Shown here piece by piece: positions 8,062-16,381 of a stretch of 64,000 nt of DNA. The DNA lies in assembly GCA_030430495.1 (NCBI GenBank), contig JAUIKM010000010.1, forward strand, positions 1-64,000, read 5' to 3'. The notes below the pieces were generated by a model that had not been told where the DNA came from, searched no databases, and saw nothing but the letters and a program-made list of their open reading frames with translations. Position numbers and translations under genes: made by a program. Numbering within the stretch: the first letter of the stretch is position 1; every line of letters begins with the position of its first letter. The stretch comes from a bacterium (GTDB lineage: Bacteria > Bacteroidota > Ignavibacteria > Kapaibacteriales > UBA7675).

Positions 8062-9855
8062 ATGAACCGACGATCCTTCCTGACGGCATCGCTGGGCAGC
8101 GCCGCCGCCCTGGGCCTGGCCTCGACCGCCCTCGGCAAAAGCACTGACGCCGCCAAAGCCCATGACTGGCGGACCAGCCAGCGAATGCGCAAAGCTCTCA
8201 ACCCCGGACCCGTGGCCGTCGAGTCCGGCCTGGAAGAATACAAACCGGGTGAAAATCTCAACAGAGCCGACGCCGCCCACCTGCTGCGCCGCGTGGGCTA
8301 CAACATCAATCCGGCGGACGCGGCATTCGTGCAGGGTATGAGCGCAGCCCAGGTGATCGACCACCTGCTGACCTCCGACGCATTCGACACGCCCGCAGCG
8401 CCCGAATTCGAAGAATATGAAATCCTCTCGCGCCAGGAACTGGCCGAGCTGACACCGGAAGAGCGCACACAATACCAACAGAATATTCAGCGCACGCAGA
8501 TCAACAACAACCGCCTGCTGCAAGCCTGGTGGGTCCACAAGTTCGGCTTCAGCGGCATGACCAAAGCCGAGGGTCAACGCACGCCGCTCTACAACCCGCT
8601 GCGCGAACGCATGACGCTGCTGCTGCACGATCTCTACGCCAACGAAATCATGGTCGTGCGTTTTGCCGAGCTGATGTACACACAAAACACGACCTTCCGC
8701 AGCCACGCCTTCGGCGACCTGCGGGACCTGGCGCGGCGCATGGTGGACGACCCCGCCATGCTGATCTACCTGAACGGCAACCAGAACAGCAAAAACCGCC
8801 CGAATGAAAACTTTGCGCGCGAGATTCTGGAGCTGTTTACGCTGGGCGAAGGCAACTACACGGAACAGGACATCATCGAAGCGGCACGCACCTTTACCGG
8901 CTGGATCGTCAATCAGCAAACGCGCGAATCCGCGATGATCGTCAACCTGCACGACTTTGAAAGCAAAACGATGTTCGGCGAGACCTATCGCTATCCGGCG
9001 ACGATGGAAGGCGCACTGGCGGAGATCGATTTTGTCATCGGCCTGATCTTTGCGCAGCGCTTTGCCGACGACGCGCCGGAGTACGCCGGGCGCAGCATCG
9101 CCGCCGTGCACCTGGCCGAACGCCTCTACAAAACCTTCGTCTACGAACACGTCGACACGACAATTGTCGGTCAGCTGACCGAAATGATCGAAGCGAACGA
9201 CTTCAACATCGCTCCGGCGCTGCGCGCGCTGCTTTCGAGCGCGCACTTCTACGATCCGGAATTCCGCGGCGCGATGATTAAATCGCCGACCGACTTCATG
9301 ATCGGCATCATGCACCAGTTTCCGATGACCGGCCCGACGGCTTCGCCTTCAGAGGGCGTGCCGGGCGGCCGCCAGACGACCAACATCTGGTATCTGCTCT
9401 CGCAGGGTTCCAACGACCCGCTAACGAACGGCTTCCTGGATGCGCTCGGCGAGCAGGTGTTTAATCCGCCCAACGTGGCCGGCTGGCCCGGTTATCACGA
9501 GTGGATCAATACCGCTACCTATCCGCTGCGCAACTACTACTCCGACCTGTTCTCCGACGGCATCGCGCTTAACAACGGCCGCGTTAACTACGCGACGATC
9601 CAGGTGCTGGAATTCGGCCGGCAGTTCCCGTCCTTCCAGACCGACGGCGACGCGCTTATCGGCGAGATTGCCGAATACCTGCTGCCTTTTGACCTCTCCG
9701 ACAAACAGCACGGGGACATGGTCGAAGCGCTGGTGGGCAACCGCGACCGCGCCTACGAATGGCCTGAAAAAGTGCTGGATGAAGAGCTGGCCGCCGAGGG
9801 AATGTTAAACCTGATCAAAGCCATGATGCGCTTACCGGAATTTCAACTTGCTTAA
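8062..9855 (+). CDS. DUF1800 family protein, Tat signal, copy 2
   Basis: The ATG at 8062 is preferred over the track start at 7933 because it gives MNRRSFLTASLGSAAALGLA, a twin-arginine signal almost identical in its first residues to copy 1. The product has 597 residues. The same landmarks occur in the same order: AAHLLRRVGYNINPADA, LLLHDLYANEIMVVRFAELM, LIYLNGNQNSKNRPNENFAR, EILELFTLGEGNYTE and NVAGWPGYHEWINTATYPLR. It differs from copy 1 mainly by an insertion around residues 110-150 (EILSRQELAELTPEERTQYQ). It is followed after 27 bases by its DUF1501 partner. Biochemical role unknown. Confidence 0.9.
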   Translation: MNRRSFLTASLGSAAALGLASTALGKSTDAAKAHDWRTSQRMRKALNPGPVAVESGLEEYKPGENLNRADAAHLLRRVGYNINPADAAFVQGMSAAQVIDHLLTSDAFDTPAAPEFEEYEILSRQELAELTPEERTQYQQNIQRTQINNNRLLQAWWVHKFGFSGMTKAEGQRTPLYNPLRERMTLLLHDLYANEIMVVRFAELMYTQNTTFRSHAFGDLRDLARRMVDDPAMLIYLNGNQNSKNRPNENFAREILELFTLGEGNYTEQDIIEAARTFTGWIVNQQTRESAMIVNLHDFESKTMFGETYRYPATMEGALAEIDFVIGLIFAQRFADDAPEYAGRSIAAVHLAERLYKTFVYEHVDTTIVGQLTEMIEANDFNIAPALRALLSSAHFYDPEFRGAMIKSPTDFMIGIMHQFPMTGPTASPSEGVPGGRQTTNIWYLLSQGSNDPLTNGFLDALGEQVFNPPNVAGWPGYHEWINTATYPLRNYYSDLFSDGIALNNGRVNYATIQVLEFGRQFPSFQTDGDALIGEIAEYLLPFDLSDKQHGDMVEALVGNRDRAYEWPEKVLDEELAAEGMLNLIKAMMRLPEFQLA

Positions 9856-9882
9856 ACAACACAATCAAGCCGGAGTAGATAA

Positions 9883-11454
9883 ATGAAACGCAGAGACTTT
9901 ATCAAGGGTGCGGCGGCCGGTGTAGCTGTCGCCTCTCTGTCGTCGATCGGTGGGCGCGGCGTCAACGTGCTGGCGCAGTCGCCATCCAAGCGCGCCATGG
10001 ATCAGCTGATGGGCAGCAGCGACAACATTCTTGTCCTCATCCAGCTGGACGGCGGCAACGACGGACTTAACACGATTATTCCGATCGAAAACGCGGAATA
10101 CTACAACCAACGCGAATCGATCGCCATCTCCAAATCCAACGCCCTGCCGCTGAACGACACGCTCGGCTGGCACCCGGCGCTGGGCGGTCTGCGCGACCTT
10201 TACGAGGCCGAAAAACTGACCGTCGTGCAGGGCGTGACCTATCCAAACCCCAACCGCTCGCACTTCCGCGGCACGGACATCTGGATGACCGCCAGCGACT
10301 CGGACGTCTTCCTCAGCTCCGGATGGCTCGGCCGTTACCTGGAGCCGAAATATCCGGATTTCCCCGAAGTCCTGCCGGAAGATCCGCTCGCTGTTCAGAT
10401 TGGCTCAAAAGTGTCGCTGGCGTTTAACAGCGACGCCGGTAAAATGGCCGTCACCTTCCGCGACCCCGACGAGTTTTACCGCCTGGTGGGCGGCGTCGAC
10501 CCGGAGAACCCCGACCTGTTAACGCCCGATACCGTCGCAGGCGATGAGTTGACTTTTGTGCGCACGATTCACGACGCCTCACAAACATACTCGGAACGCG
10601 TGCACGTCGCCTCTGATGCCGGCAGCAATGCGGTGGCATATCCGGGCGACAACAATCCCGCTCAGAACCAGTTGGCGCAGAGTTTAAAGATTGTGGCGCG
10701 TTTAATTTCGGGCGGTCTGCAGACGCGCCTCTACCTGGTGTCGCTGCGCGGCTTCGACACACATGCGCAGCAGGACGCTATTCACGCGGGACTGTTAACA
10801 CAGCTGTCGGACGCGGTCAAGGCCTTTATGGACGACATGGACCAGCAGAACCTGGGCGACAAGGTGGCGGGCATGACCTTTTCGGAATTCGGCCGGCGCG
10901 TGCAGGAGAACGGCAGCGCGGGAACGGACCACGGTGCGGCCGCGCCCCTGCTGGTCTTCGGCAACCGCGTGCTGGGCAAGCGCGTTCACGGTCAGGACCC
11001 CGACCTGGGGAATCTGGACGAGCGCGGCGACCTGCTCATGCAGTTCGACTTCCGCAGCGTCTACGCTTCGGTGCTGGCGCAGTGGTTCGGCGAGGCCGAC
11101 AACGACATTCAGTCCGTCTTACTGGGTGAGTGGAGCCGCATTCCGATTTTCCGCGAGGACGACGTGACGGGTGTTAACAGCCCCAACGGCGACCCGGTGT
11201 TTGAGCTGCGCCACACGCCGAACCCGCTTAACACGGAAGGTGAAATTCACTACTCGCTGCCGATCCCGACACACGCACGCATCACGCTGTACGATGTGCA
11301 CGGGCGCAAGATTGCCGTGCTTTTTGCCGGCGAACAGGCCGCGGGCCCGCACACACTGCGGCTTGACGCCCGGCGTTTAACGCCCGGCTCGTATTTTTAC
11401 CGCATTGAAGCCGGCAGTCAGTCGGCCACACAGATGCTGCAGGTTGTGCGATAG
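9883..11454 (+). CDS. DUF1501 family protein with Tat signal and T9SS tail, copy 2
   Basis: 523 residues starting MKRRDFIKGAAAGVAVASLSS, a Tat-type signal. Core motifs parallel copy 1: LIQLDGGNDGLNTIIP, NPNRSHFRGTDIWMTASDSD, LRGFDTHAQQDAIHAGLLTQ and MTFSEFGRRVQENGSAGTDH. The C-terminal 80 residues (RHTPNPLNTEGEIHYSLPIP, then LYDVHGRKIAVLFAGEQAAG and a closing SYFYRIEAGSQ segment) are a T9SS type A sorting domain. It is the last gene of the second module, and a perfect hairpin follows 30 bases downstream. Predicted to be folded, exported by Tat, and then passed to the outer-membrane T9SS. Function unknown. Confidence 0.92.
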   Translation: MKRRDFIKGAAAGVAVASLSSIGGRGVNVLAQSPSKRAMDQLMGSSDNILVLIQLDGGNDGLNTIIPIENAEYYNQRESIAISKSNALPLNDTLGWHPALGGLRDLYEAEKLTVVQGVTYPNPNRSHFRGTDIWMTASDSDVFLSSGWLGRYLEPKYPDFPEVLPEDPLAVQIGSKVSLAFNSDAGKMAVTFRDPDEFYRLVGGVDPENPDLLTPDTVAGDELTFVRTIHDASQTYSERVHVASDAGSNAVAYPGDNNPAQNQLAQSLKIVARLISGGLQTRLYLVSLRGFDTHAQQDAIHAGLLTQLSDAVKAFMDDMDQQNLGDKVAGMTFSEFGRRVQENGSAGTDHGAAAPLLVFGNRVLGKRVHGQDPDLGNLDERGDLLMQFDFRSVYASVLAQWFGEADNDIQSVLLGEWSRIPIFREDDVTGVNSPNGDPVFELRHTPNPLNTEGEIHYSLPIPTHARITLYDVHGRKIAVLFAGEQAAGPHTLRLDARRLTPGSYFYRIEAGSQSATQMLQVVR

Positions 11455-11484
11455 GCCTTAACAAATGCTCATCTCGCATTCATG

Positions 11485-11523
11485 GAAAAGCACGTGAACA
11501 AGGGTACGGTCCACGTGCTTTTC
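11485..11523 (+). terminator. Hairpin terminator after DUF1501 copy 2
   Basis: GAAAAGCACGTG and CACGTGCTTTTC form a perfect 12-bp stem around a 15-base loop, with TTTTCAATTTTAAA following. It ends the second module; the symmetrical A/T tracts mean it could work in both directions. Confidence 0.75.
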
Positions 11524-11926
11524 AATTTTAAACAGCAGTCGCGCACTTAAACAACACAACTCAGGCAGGCGCATTTTCACATTGTTTACATCGTGCATGA
11601 ATGTGCCGCTGTGTACCGACGCCGGGCGATATCACACTCCATTCCCGGATTGACTGAAGAGCGCCTGGCCGTCACCTTAAACTTCCGGCCGGCTTGTTCT
11701 TTTTGTTCGTCAGGGGGCCAGAAGTTTCAAGTTCTGGAGTAGAGTGAAAAAACAGTCAGGGTCCTGGCGAGATACCCGTTCTTAAGTCCGAATCTGTTTG
11801 TCGACCGCAGTATGGTGACCACGAAGCAAAGAGTCGAAGACGGATCGGGAAATGGCGGCAGTCAGGTCAGGAAACGAGGGGATCGGGTAAAACTACACAG
11901 AAGCTGAGAGCCACAGGGCGCTCGGC
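11524..11926. other. Intergenic region between converging DUF1501 and purE genes
   Basis: About 400 bases without a supported ORF. The two flanking genes converge here. Apart from the terminator hairpin at its left edge I see no repeat, RNA gene or promoter. Confidence 0.5.
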
Positions 11927-12460
11927 TCATTTGTCAAGTCCTGCGCGGTCAATCAGACCGTCGTTTTTCCGCCGCGAGGAATCTGCCATGTCGCTCTTGT
12001 ATTCGATCAATGCCTGTTGCAGCTTGGTGTCGGATGTCGCCAGAATTTTCAGCGCCAGAAGTCCGGCATTCAGTCCCGCGCCGATTGCCACCGTGGCCAC
12101 AGGTACGCCGCCCGGCATCTGAACTATCGACAGAAGAGAATCCATGCCGTTGAGTGCGCGGGTCTGCACCGGCACGCCGATAACGGGAAGCGGGGTGTAA
12201 GAAGCCAGCATTCCCGGCAAATGCGCTGCGCCGCCCGCACCTGCGATAATCACGCGGATGCCGCGTTCGTGCGCCGTGCGCCCAAAATCTGCCATGTCCT
12301 GCGGTGTGCGATGCGCCGACACAACGCGCATCTCATACGGCACGCCGAACTGCGCACAGATTTCCGCCGCGCCTTTCATCGTATCCAGATCGGAGTCGCT
12401 GCCCATCACAATTGCCACCAGAGGCTGTGATTCGTCAGACTGTTTATTCTGGTCCGTCAT
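11927..12460 (-). CDS. purE: N5-carboxyaminoimidazole ribonucleotide mutase PurE
   Basis: Catalyses the rearrangement of N5-CAIR to CAIR in de novo purine synthesis (class I PurE works together with PurK). The start is the ATG at 12460 (MTDQNKQ), because GGGAGG lies 7 bases upstream; the track start at 12478 would include that ribosome site. The product has 177 residues. PurE motifs are [12 protein letters not shown] (nucleotide phosphate site), SAHRTPQDM with the conserved His, and [14 protein letters not shown]. It follows engB by 33 bases on the minus strand, probably as a two-gene unit. No purK lies nearby. Confidence 0.95.
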   Translation of the reverse strand: MTDQNKQSDESQPLVAIVMGSDSDLDTMKGAAEICAQFGVPYEMRVVSAHRTPQDMADFGRTAHERGIRVIIAGAGGAAHLPGMLASYTPLPVIGVPVQTRALNGMDSLLSIVQMPGGVPVATVAIGAGLNAGLLALKILATSDTKLQQALIEYKSDMADSSRRKNDGLIDRAGLDK

Positions 12461-12493
12461 ATCCGTTCCTCCCGGCATTTCAGGCCGTGGCGT

Positions 12494-13093
12494 TTAACGT
12501 TTGCCGCTCAGTCGTTTTATCATGCCCAGAAGCGTGTCGCGCCCTATGCGCGCCTGAGCGGATGTGGCAACCGTGTCCACGTGATATTGACAGAATTGCA
12601 GCAACTCTTTCAATTGCTCTTTGCGGTCCCGCAGCGCCGTTTCCGAAATCTTGTCGACCTTGGTCAGCACCGTCGCAAACTGACGTTGTGAGTGTTCAAA
12701 CCACTCCAGGTAGGCCAGGTCTATATCGCTGGGGTCGCGGCGCGAATCCAGCAGATAGAACACGCAGCACAGTTCCTCGCGATGCTGTGCGTAGCTGCGA
12801 ATGAGCTCTTCCCACTCGCCGCGCATTTCTTTCGAGACTTTGGCGTAACCGAATCCGGGAACATCGACGAAGATCCATTTACCGGCGACGTCGAAGAAAT
12901 TGATCTGGCGGGTTTTACCTGGGTTGCCGCTGACGAGCGCCAGATTCTTGCGGTGGACCAGATAATTCAACAGGGAAGATTTGCCGACGTTGGAACGCCC
13001 CAGAAAAGCAACTTCGGGCCGCCCCGTCGCGGGGTAGTGGCTGCCATGCGTGGCGCCGGTGATAAACTCGGCTTCCAGTCGCTCGACCGCCAT
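12494..13093 (-). CDS. engB: Ribosome biogenesis GTP-binding protein EngB/YsxC
   Basis: An essential TRAFAC-class GTPase involved in assembly of the large ribosomal subunit. The ATG at 13093 (MAVERLEAEF, 199 residues) is chosen: AGGA lies just upstream and the earlier track start at 13129 falls inside the rplQ terminator hairpin. GTPase motifs are G1 GRSNVGKSS, G2 region GKTRQINFF, G3 DVPGFGYAKV, G4 TKVDK, and a G5-like TSA near the end. It lies between the alpha operon (rplQ) and purE. With a terminator directly upstream there is little space for its own promoter, so read-through may supply it. Confidence 0.95.
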   Translation of the reverse strand: MAVERLEAEFITGATHGSHYPATGRPEVAFLGRSNVGKSSLLNYLVHRKNLALVSGNPGKTRQINFFDVAGKWIFVDVPGFGYAKVSKEMRGEWEELIRSYAQHREELCCVFYLLDSRRDPSDIDLAYLEWFEHSQRQFATVLTKVDKISETALRDRKEQLKELLQFCQYHVDTVATSAQARIGRDTLLGMIKRLSGKR

Positions 13094-13126
13094 GCCGTTT
13101 CCTGTCCTGACCCGTTGTACAAAAAG

Positions 13127-13161
13127 CACAAAACGCCGAGATTAAGGCCCGGCGTTTTGTG
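13127..13161 (-). terminator. Terminator of the alpha operon after rplQ
   Basis: CACAAAACGCCG and CGGCGTTTTGTG form a perfect 12-bp stem with an 11-base loop. On the minus strand it is followed by CTTTTTGT. It lies 49 bases after the rplQ stop codon and just before engB. Confidence 0.75.
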
Positions 13162-13210
13162 AACATCTGGATTGTGCAGCGCGGCTGCCGCGGAGTGGCT
13201 CCGCATCGGC

Positions 13211-13888
13211 TCAGCTTTTGCTTTCTTCGTCGTCGGCCTGCTCGTCCGCAGCGGCGTCACCACCTGCTTCGGCGCTGGGCGCTTCGTCGGATGCTGCTTC
13301 AGACTCATCTGCGGATTCTTCCGCCATTGAGCCCATGGCGCTGGCCAGGCTTTCTTCAAGTGCTGCCTGCACTTCTTCCACCTGAGCGCTTTGCGCTTCG
13401 GACGCACCGGAGGCTGCCGGACGACGCGTTTTCTTGCGACGGTTGAGTGTCGTCGCGCCGTCGCGTTCTTCGCCCCAGTCAACCAACTCGATGACGGCCA
13501 TAGGAGAAGCATCGCCGCGGCGCGTACCCAGTTTGGTGATACGCGTGTATCCGCCTTTGCGCTCTTCGCCTTTATCGATTATGACATCGGCTACGGTGTC
13601 AAACAATTCTTCCAGCGCAGCTTTGTCGCGGATGAATTTGTAGACAACGCGGCGCGCGTGGATGTCCACCGTCTGGTTGCCGCCGGTCAGTTGATTGTTG
13701 TCTTCGCGCACACGCGCACGTTTGGCGCGCGTGATCAGTTTTTCCACGAAGGGACGCAGTTCTTTTGCTTTGGCTTCCGTGGTACGGATACGTTTGTGTA
13801 CAATCAGAGCGGTTGCCAGATTGCTCAACGTAGCTTTGCGATGACTGCGGGTGCGGCCCAGCTTGCGGCCTTTGTTACGATGTCTCAT
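13211..13888 (-). CDS. rplQ: 50S ribosomal protein L17 with long acidic tail
   Basis: Large-subunit protein lining the peptide exit region. The L17 core occupies about residues 1-125 ([20 protein letters not shown] at the start; [20 protein letters not shown] near its end). The protein has 225 residues, about 90 more than the usual length. The extra part after residue 135 first has a basic RRKKTRRPA stretch and then a low-complexity tail rich in Ala, Glu, Ser and Asp. Such acidic extensions are known in some Bacteroidota L17 proteins; their role is unclear. It is the last gene of the alpha operon, after rpoA. Confidence 0.95.
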   Translation of the reverse strand: MRHRNKGRKLGRTRSHRKATLSNLATALIVHKRIRTTEAKAKELRPFVEKLITRAKRARVREDNNQLTGGNQTVDIHARRVVYKFIRDKAALEELFDTVADVIIDKGEERKGGYTRITKLGTRRGDASPMAVIELVDWGEERDGATTLNRRKKTRRPAASGASEAQSAQVEEVQAALEESLASAMGSMAEESADESEAASDEAPSAEAGGDAAADEQADDEESKS

Positions 13889-13946
13889 GACTGATTATTC
13901 TGCTAATAGTTGTCAACAGTTCGCGGTTCGCTGTGTAAGCGTAGCC

Positions 13947-15008
13947 TTAGCCCGCCACGGATTTGATGTCCTCTTCGGAAATGTACTTTTCGACGTCCAT
14001 GCCAAAGACCAAGCCGAATTGCTGCACGATCTGCGACAGCTCGGCAAGCGATTTGCGGCCGAAGTTGCGGAACTTGAGCATATCGGATTCCTGACGGCGG
14101 ACCAGATCGGCCAGGGTACGAATGTTCGCGGCCTTCAGGCAGTTGTGCGAACGGACGGAAAGCTCCAGATCGTCCACCGGCGTCAGCAGAATGCGGCGAA
14201 TGCGCGCCACTTCCGCTTCTTTGGCTTCGTCTTCCGGTTCCGGTTGTTCTTCCACATCAAAGCTGATAAAGAGCTGGATGTGTTCGCGCAGGATTTTGGC
14301 GGCGTGTTCCATTGCCTCTTCGGCGGAAATCGTACCGTCCGTCTCCACGCTGATCGTCAGTTTTTCGTAGTCCGTTTTCTGCCCGACGCGCGTCGGCTCG
14401 ATCTCGTACTTGACGTTCTTGATCGGCGTGTAGATCGCGTCCATCGGGATGACGCCCACCGGAAAATCCGGGCTGGCGTTTTCTTCGGCGGGCACATACC
14501 CTTTGCCGCGACCGATCAGCAATTCAAACTCCACGTCGGCATCGTCGGCCAGCGTGGCGATATCGTGATCGGGATTCATGATCTGAATCTGGTCGCTTGC
14601 TTCCTGGATGTCCTTTGCCGAGAACTCATGCGGACCTTTCAGACGGAAGGCCACGCGTGTGGCGCGTTTGTCGAGCAGACGGAAACGCACGCCTTTCAGG
14701 TTCAGGATGATCTCGGAGACGTCCTGGGTCACGCCCGGAATCGTCTGGAACTCATGCAGCACGCCGCTGATACCACAGGCGACGATGGCCGCACCGGGAA
14801 TCGACGAAAGCAAAACGCGACGGAAAGCGTTGCCGATTGTAACACCGTAACCTTCTTCCAGCGGTTGCAGGACGAAGATACCGTGATTGGAACGCGATTT
14901 TTCGTGTATCTGAACGCGGTCCGGCATTTGAAGACCGGTGGCTACCGCCAGTTCATTCTGTTCGTTTTCGTTGTTGGAAGACCCAGGGTTCACTGATTCG
15001 TATACCAC
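13947..15008 (-). CDS. rpoA: RNA polymerase subunit alpha
   Basis: Scaffold subunit of RNA polymerase; its dimer nucleates beta and beta-prime assembly and its C-terminal domain contacts promoters and activators. 353 residues. The start is GTG (MVYESV in translation), with AGGTG upstream. The N-terminal assembly domain shows YGVTIGNAFRRVLLSSIPGA; the C-terminal domain begins near residue 275 with DDLELSVRSHNCLKAANIRT and continues to RKSLAELSQIVQQFG. About 25 hydrophilic residues precede the usual N-terminus. Normally rpsD lies directly upstream; here rpsK does, with a 115-base structured gap. Confidence 0.97.
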   Translation of the reverse strand: MVYESVNPGSSNNENEQNELAVATGLQMPDRVQIHEKSRSNHGIFVLQPLEEGYGVTIGNAFRRVLLSSIPGAAIVACGISGVLHEFQTIPGVTQDVSEIILNLKGVRFRLLDKRATRVAFRLKGPHEFSAKDIQEASDQIQIMNPDHDIATLADDADVEFELLIGRGKGYVPAEENASPDFPVGVIPMDAIYTPIKNVKYEIEPTRVGQKTDYEKLTISVETDGTISAEEAMEHAAKILREHIQLFISFDVEEQPEPEDEAKEAEVARIRRILLTPVDDLELSVRSHNCLKAANIRTLADLVRRQESDMLKFRNFGRKSLAELSQIVQQFGLVFGMDVEKYISEEDIKSVAG

Positions 15009-15056
15009 GCCAGCACCTATATTTTTGTAATGGGATATTTCAGCGGTAACGAGCCA

Positions 15057-15097
15057 TCCGGCAAGGTCCGCTTCCCAACTTGGAGCGCATTGCCGGA
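15057..15097 (-). promoter_or_regulatory. Hairpin in the rpsK-rpoA gap where rpsD is missing
   Basis: TCCGGCAA pairs with TTGCCGGA, and inside it CGCTTCC pairs imperfectly with GGAGCG, giving a long imperfect stem. No U-tract follows, so it is not a typical terminator. It could be an RNA processing or r-protein control element; this is inference from structure and position. Confidence 0.4.
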
Positions 15098-15123
15098 CAC
15101 TTCATCACGTGGAACACGAGACG

Positions 15124-15513
15124 TTATACTCTACGGCGTTTGGGCGGACGGCAGCCGTTGTGCGGAATCGGCGTCCGGTCGATGATCGCCGTCACTTCCA
15201 GGCCTGCCTGGGACAGTGCACGCACGGCGGCTTCGCGGCCGGATCCCGGACCTTTCACGTACACTTCGACTTTCCGCAAACCCATATCGTAGGCGTCGCG
15301 CGCGGCGTTTTCCGCCGATACCTGAGCGGCATACGGCGTATTCTTCTTCGACCCGCGGAAACCATTGCGACCGGCGGAAGACCAGCTCAAAGCGTTGCCG
15401 TAGATGTCGGTGATAGTTACCTGGACATTATTAAAGGTTGCGCGTACGAAAGCTTTGCCCTGAATGTCGGCAACAACCTTTTTCTTGGATCTTTTTGATA
15501 TAGATTTAGCCAT
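15124..15513 (-). CDS. rpsK: 30S ribosomal protein S11
   Basis: Platform protein of the small subunit near the mRNA exit. The ATG at 15513 ([12 protein letters not shown], 129 residues) matches the family start; the track start adds 14 unrelated residues. Conserved segments are [35 protein letters not shown] and, near the end, [19 protein letters not shown]. In the usual alpha operon S4 follows; here rpoA does. Confidence 0.96.
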   Translation of the reverse strand: MAKSISKRSKKKVVADIQGKAFVRATFNNVQVTITDIYGNALSWSSAGRNGFRGSKKNTPYAAQVSAENAARDAYDMGLRKVEVYVKGPGSGREAAVRALSQAGLEVTAIIDRTPIPHNGCRPPKRRRV

Positions 15514-15545
15514 GGACCATCCGGTTGGAATTCGCGAAAATACAA

Positions 15546-15588
15546 CGGACGGCAAACAGCGGGATGCACATCCCAGCCAAGCCGTCCG
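15546..15588 (-). promoter_or_regulatory. Stem-loop in the rpsM-rpsK gap
   Basis: CGGACGGC and GCCGTCCG form an 8-bp outer stem and GGGA/TCCC an inner one within a 92-base gap, which is large for this operon. No U-tract is present. A structured intergenic element, possibly regulatory; not matched to a known motif by eye. Confidence 0.4.
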
Positions 15589-15605
15589 CGATTATCGTGC
15601 GGATA

Positions 15606-15983
15606 TTATTTACCGACTTTCTTCTTGCCGGCAACAGTTTTGCGTTTACCTTTACGAGTCCGTGCGTTCGTGCGCGTGCGCTGACCATTGACGGGCAGGC
15701 CGCGACGGTGGCGCAATCCGCGATAACAACCGATGTCCATCAAACGTTTGACGTTCAGCTGGACCTCGCTGCGCAGAGCCCCCTCGACGCGATAGTCGTT
15801 CTGGAGAATCGAACGGATGCGTGCTACTTCTTCATCGGTAAACTGTGCAACGCGCTTGTCCTCTGAGATTCCCGCCTGCGCCAGGATGAGGCGCGAGCGC
15901 GAACGACCAACACCAAAGATGTAGGTCAGGCCGATAATAGCGCGTTTGTTCTTCGGCAGGTCTACTCCCGCAATTCGAGCCAT
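15606..15983 (-). CDS. rpsM: 30S ribosomal protein S13
   Basis: Head protein of the small subunit that contacts tRNA and forms intersubunit bridges. 125 residues starting [14 protein letters not shown], with [16 protein letters not shown], then [20 protein letters not shown] and the basic C-terminal extension ending [14 protein letters not shown]. It starts 5 bases after the rpmJ stop codon, so translation is probably coupled. Confidence 0.97.
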   Translation of the reverse strand: MARIAGVDLPKNKRAIIGLTYIFGVGRSRSRLILAQAGISEDKRVAQFTDEEVARIRSILQNDYRVEGALRSEVQLNVKRLMDIGCYRGLRHRRGLPVNGQRTRTNARTRKGKRKTVAGKKKVGK

Positions 15984-15988
15984 ACGTA

Positions 15989-16105
15989 TCAGCCTTGACG
16001 TTGTTTGTGACGAGGATTTTTCTTGTTGATCACATAGACGCGCCCTTTGCGTCGTACGATCTTGTCGTCCGCAGAGCGTTTCTTCACCGACGCTTGAACT
16101 TTCAT
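15989..16105 (-). CDS. rpmJ: 50S ribosomal protein L36, zinc-free variant
   Basis: This gene is absent from the ORF track because it encodes only 38 residues. The reverse strand reads [20 protein letters not shown] and ends [12 protein letters not shown], which is L36. Classic L36 binds zinc with three Cys and one His; here all three Cys positions are replaced and only the His remains, so this is a C-minus form. A perfect AGGAGG lies 6 bases before the ATG. The position between infA and rpsM is the usual one. Confidence 0.95.
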   Translation of the reverse strand: MKVQASVKKRSADDKIVRRKGRVYVINKKNPRHKQRQG

Positions 16106-16154
16106 GGGTTCCTCCTGGCTACAGTACCTTCCGGTAGGTGGGTCCGTCTCCGCT

Positions 16155-16373
16155 TTATTTGTAGCGGTAGACGACGCGCCCCTTTTTCAGGTCGTAAGGC
16201 GACAGTTCAACCGTCACCTTGTCGCCCGTAATGATCTTGATGAAGTGCATCCGCATCTTACCTGAGATGTGGGCCAGCACTTCGTGACCATTTTCGAGCG
16301 TGACGAGAAATTGAGCGTTCGGCAAAGTTTCCTTAACTACACCGTCCACGCGGATGAGGTCTTGTTTTGCCAT
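16155..16373 (-). CDS. infA: Translation initiation factor IF-1
   Basis: Binds the ribosomal A site during initiation together with IF-2 and IF-3. 72 residues, the standard length, consisting of one S1-type OB fold: [39 protein letters not shown] and the ending [15 protein letters not shown]. Located between map and rpmJ; the start lies 8 bases after the map stop codon. Confidence 0.97.
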   Translation of the reverse strand: MAKQDLIRVDGVVKETLPNAQFLVTLENGHEVLAHISGKMRMHFIKIITGDKVTVELSPYDLKKGRVVYRYK

Positions 16374-16381
16374 ACTCTATG

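Noticed and set aside
7619-8089. Cluster of overlapping short ORFs upstream of DUF1800 copy 2
   Set aside because: They contradict each other across frames and show no start context or similarity; treated as non-coding.
8047-9315. 422-residue minus-strand ORF opposite DUF1800 copy 2 (and 722..1591 opposite copy 1)
   Set aside because: Shadow frames of the real genes; repetitive His/Val-rich sequence typical of antisense translation in GC-rich DNA.
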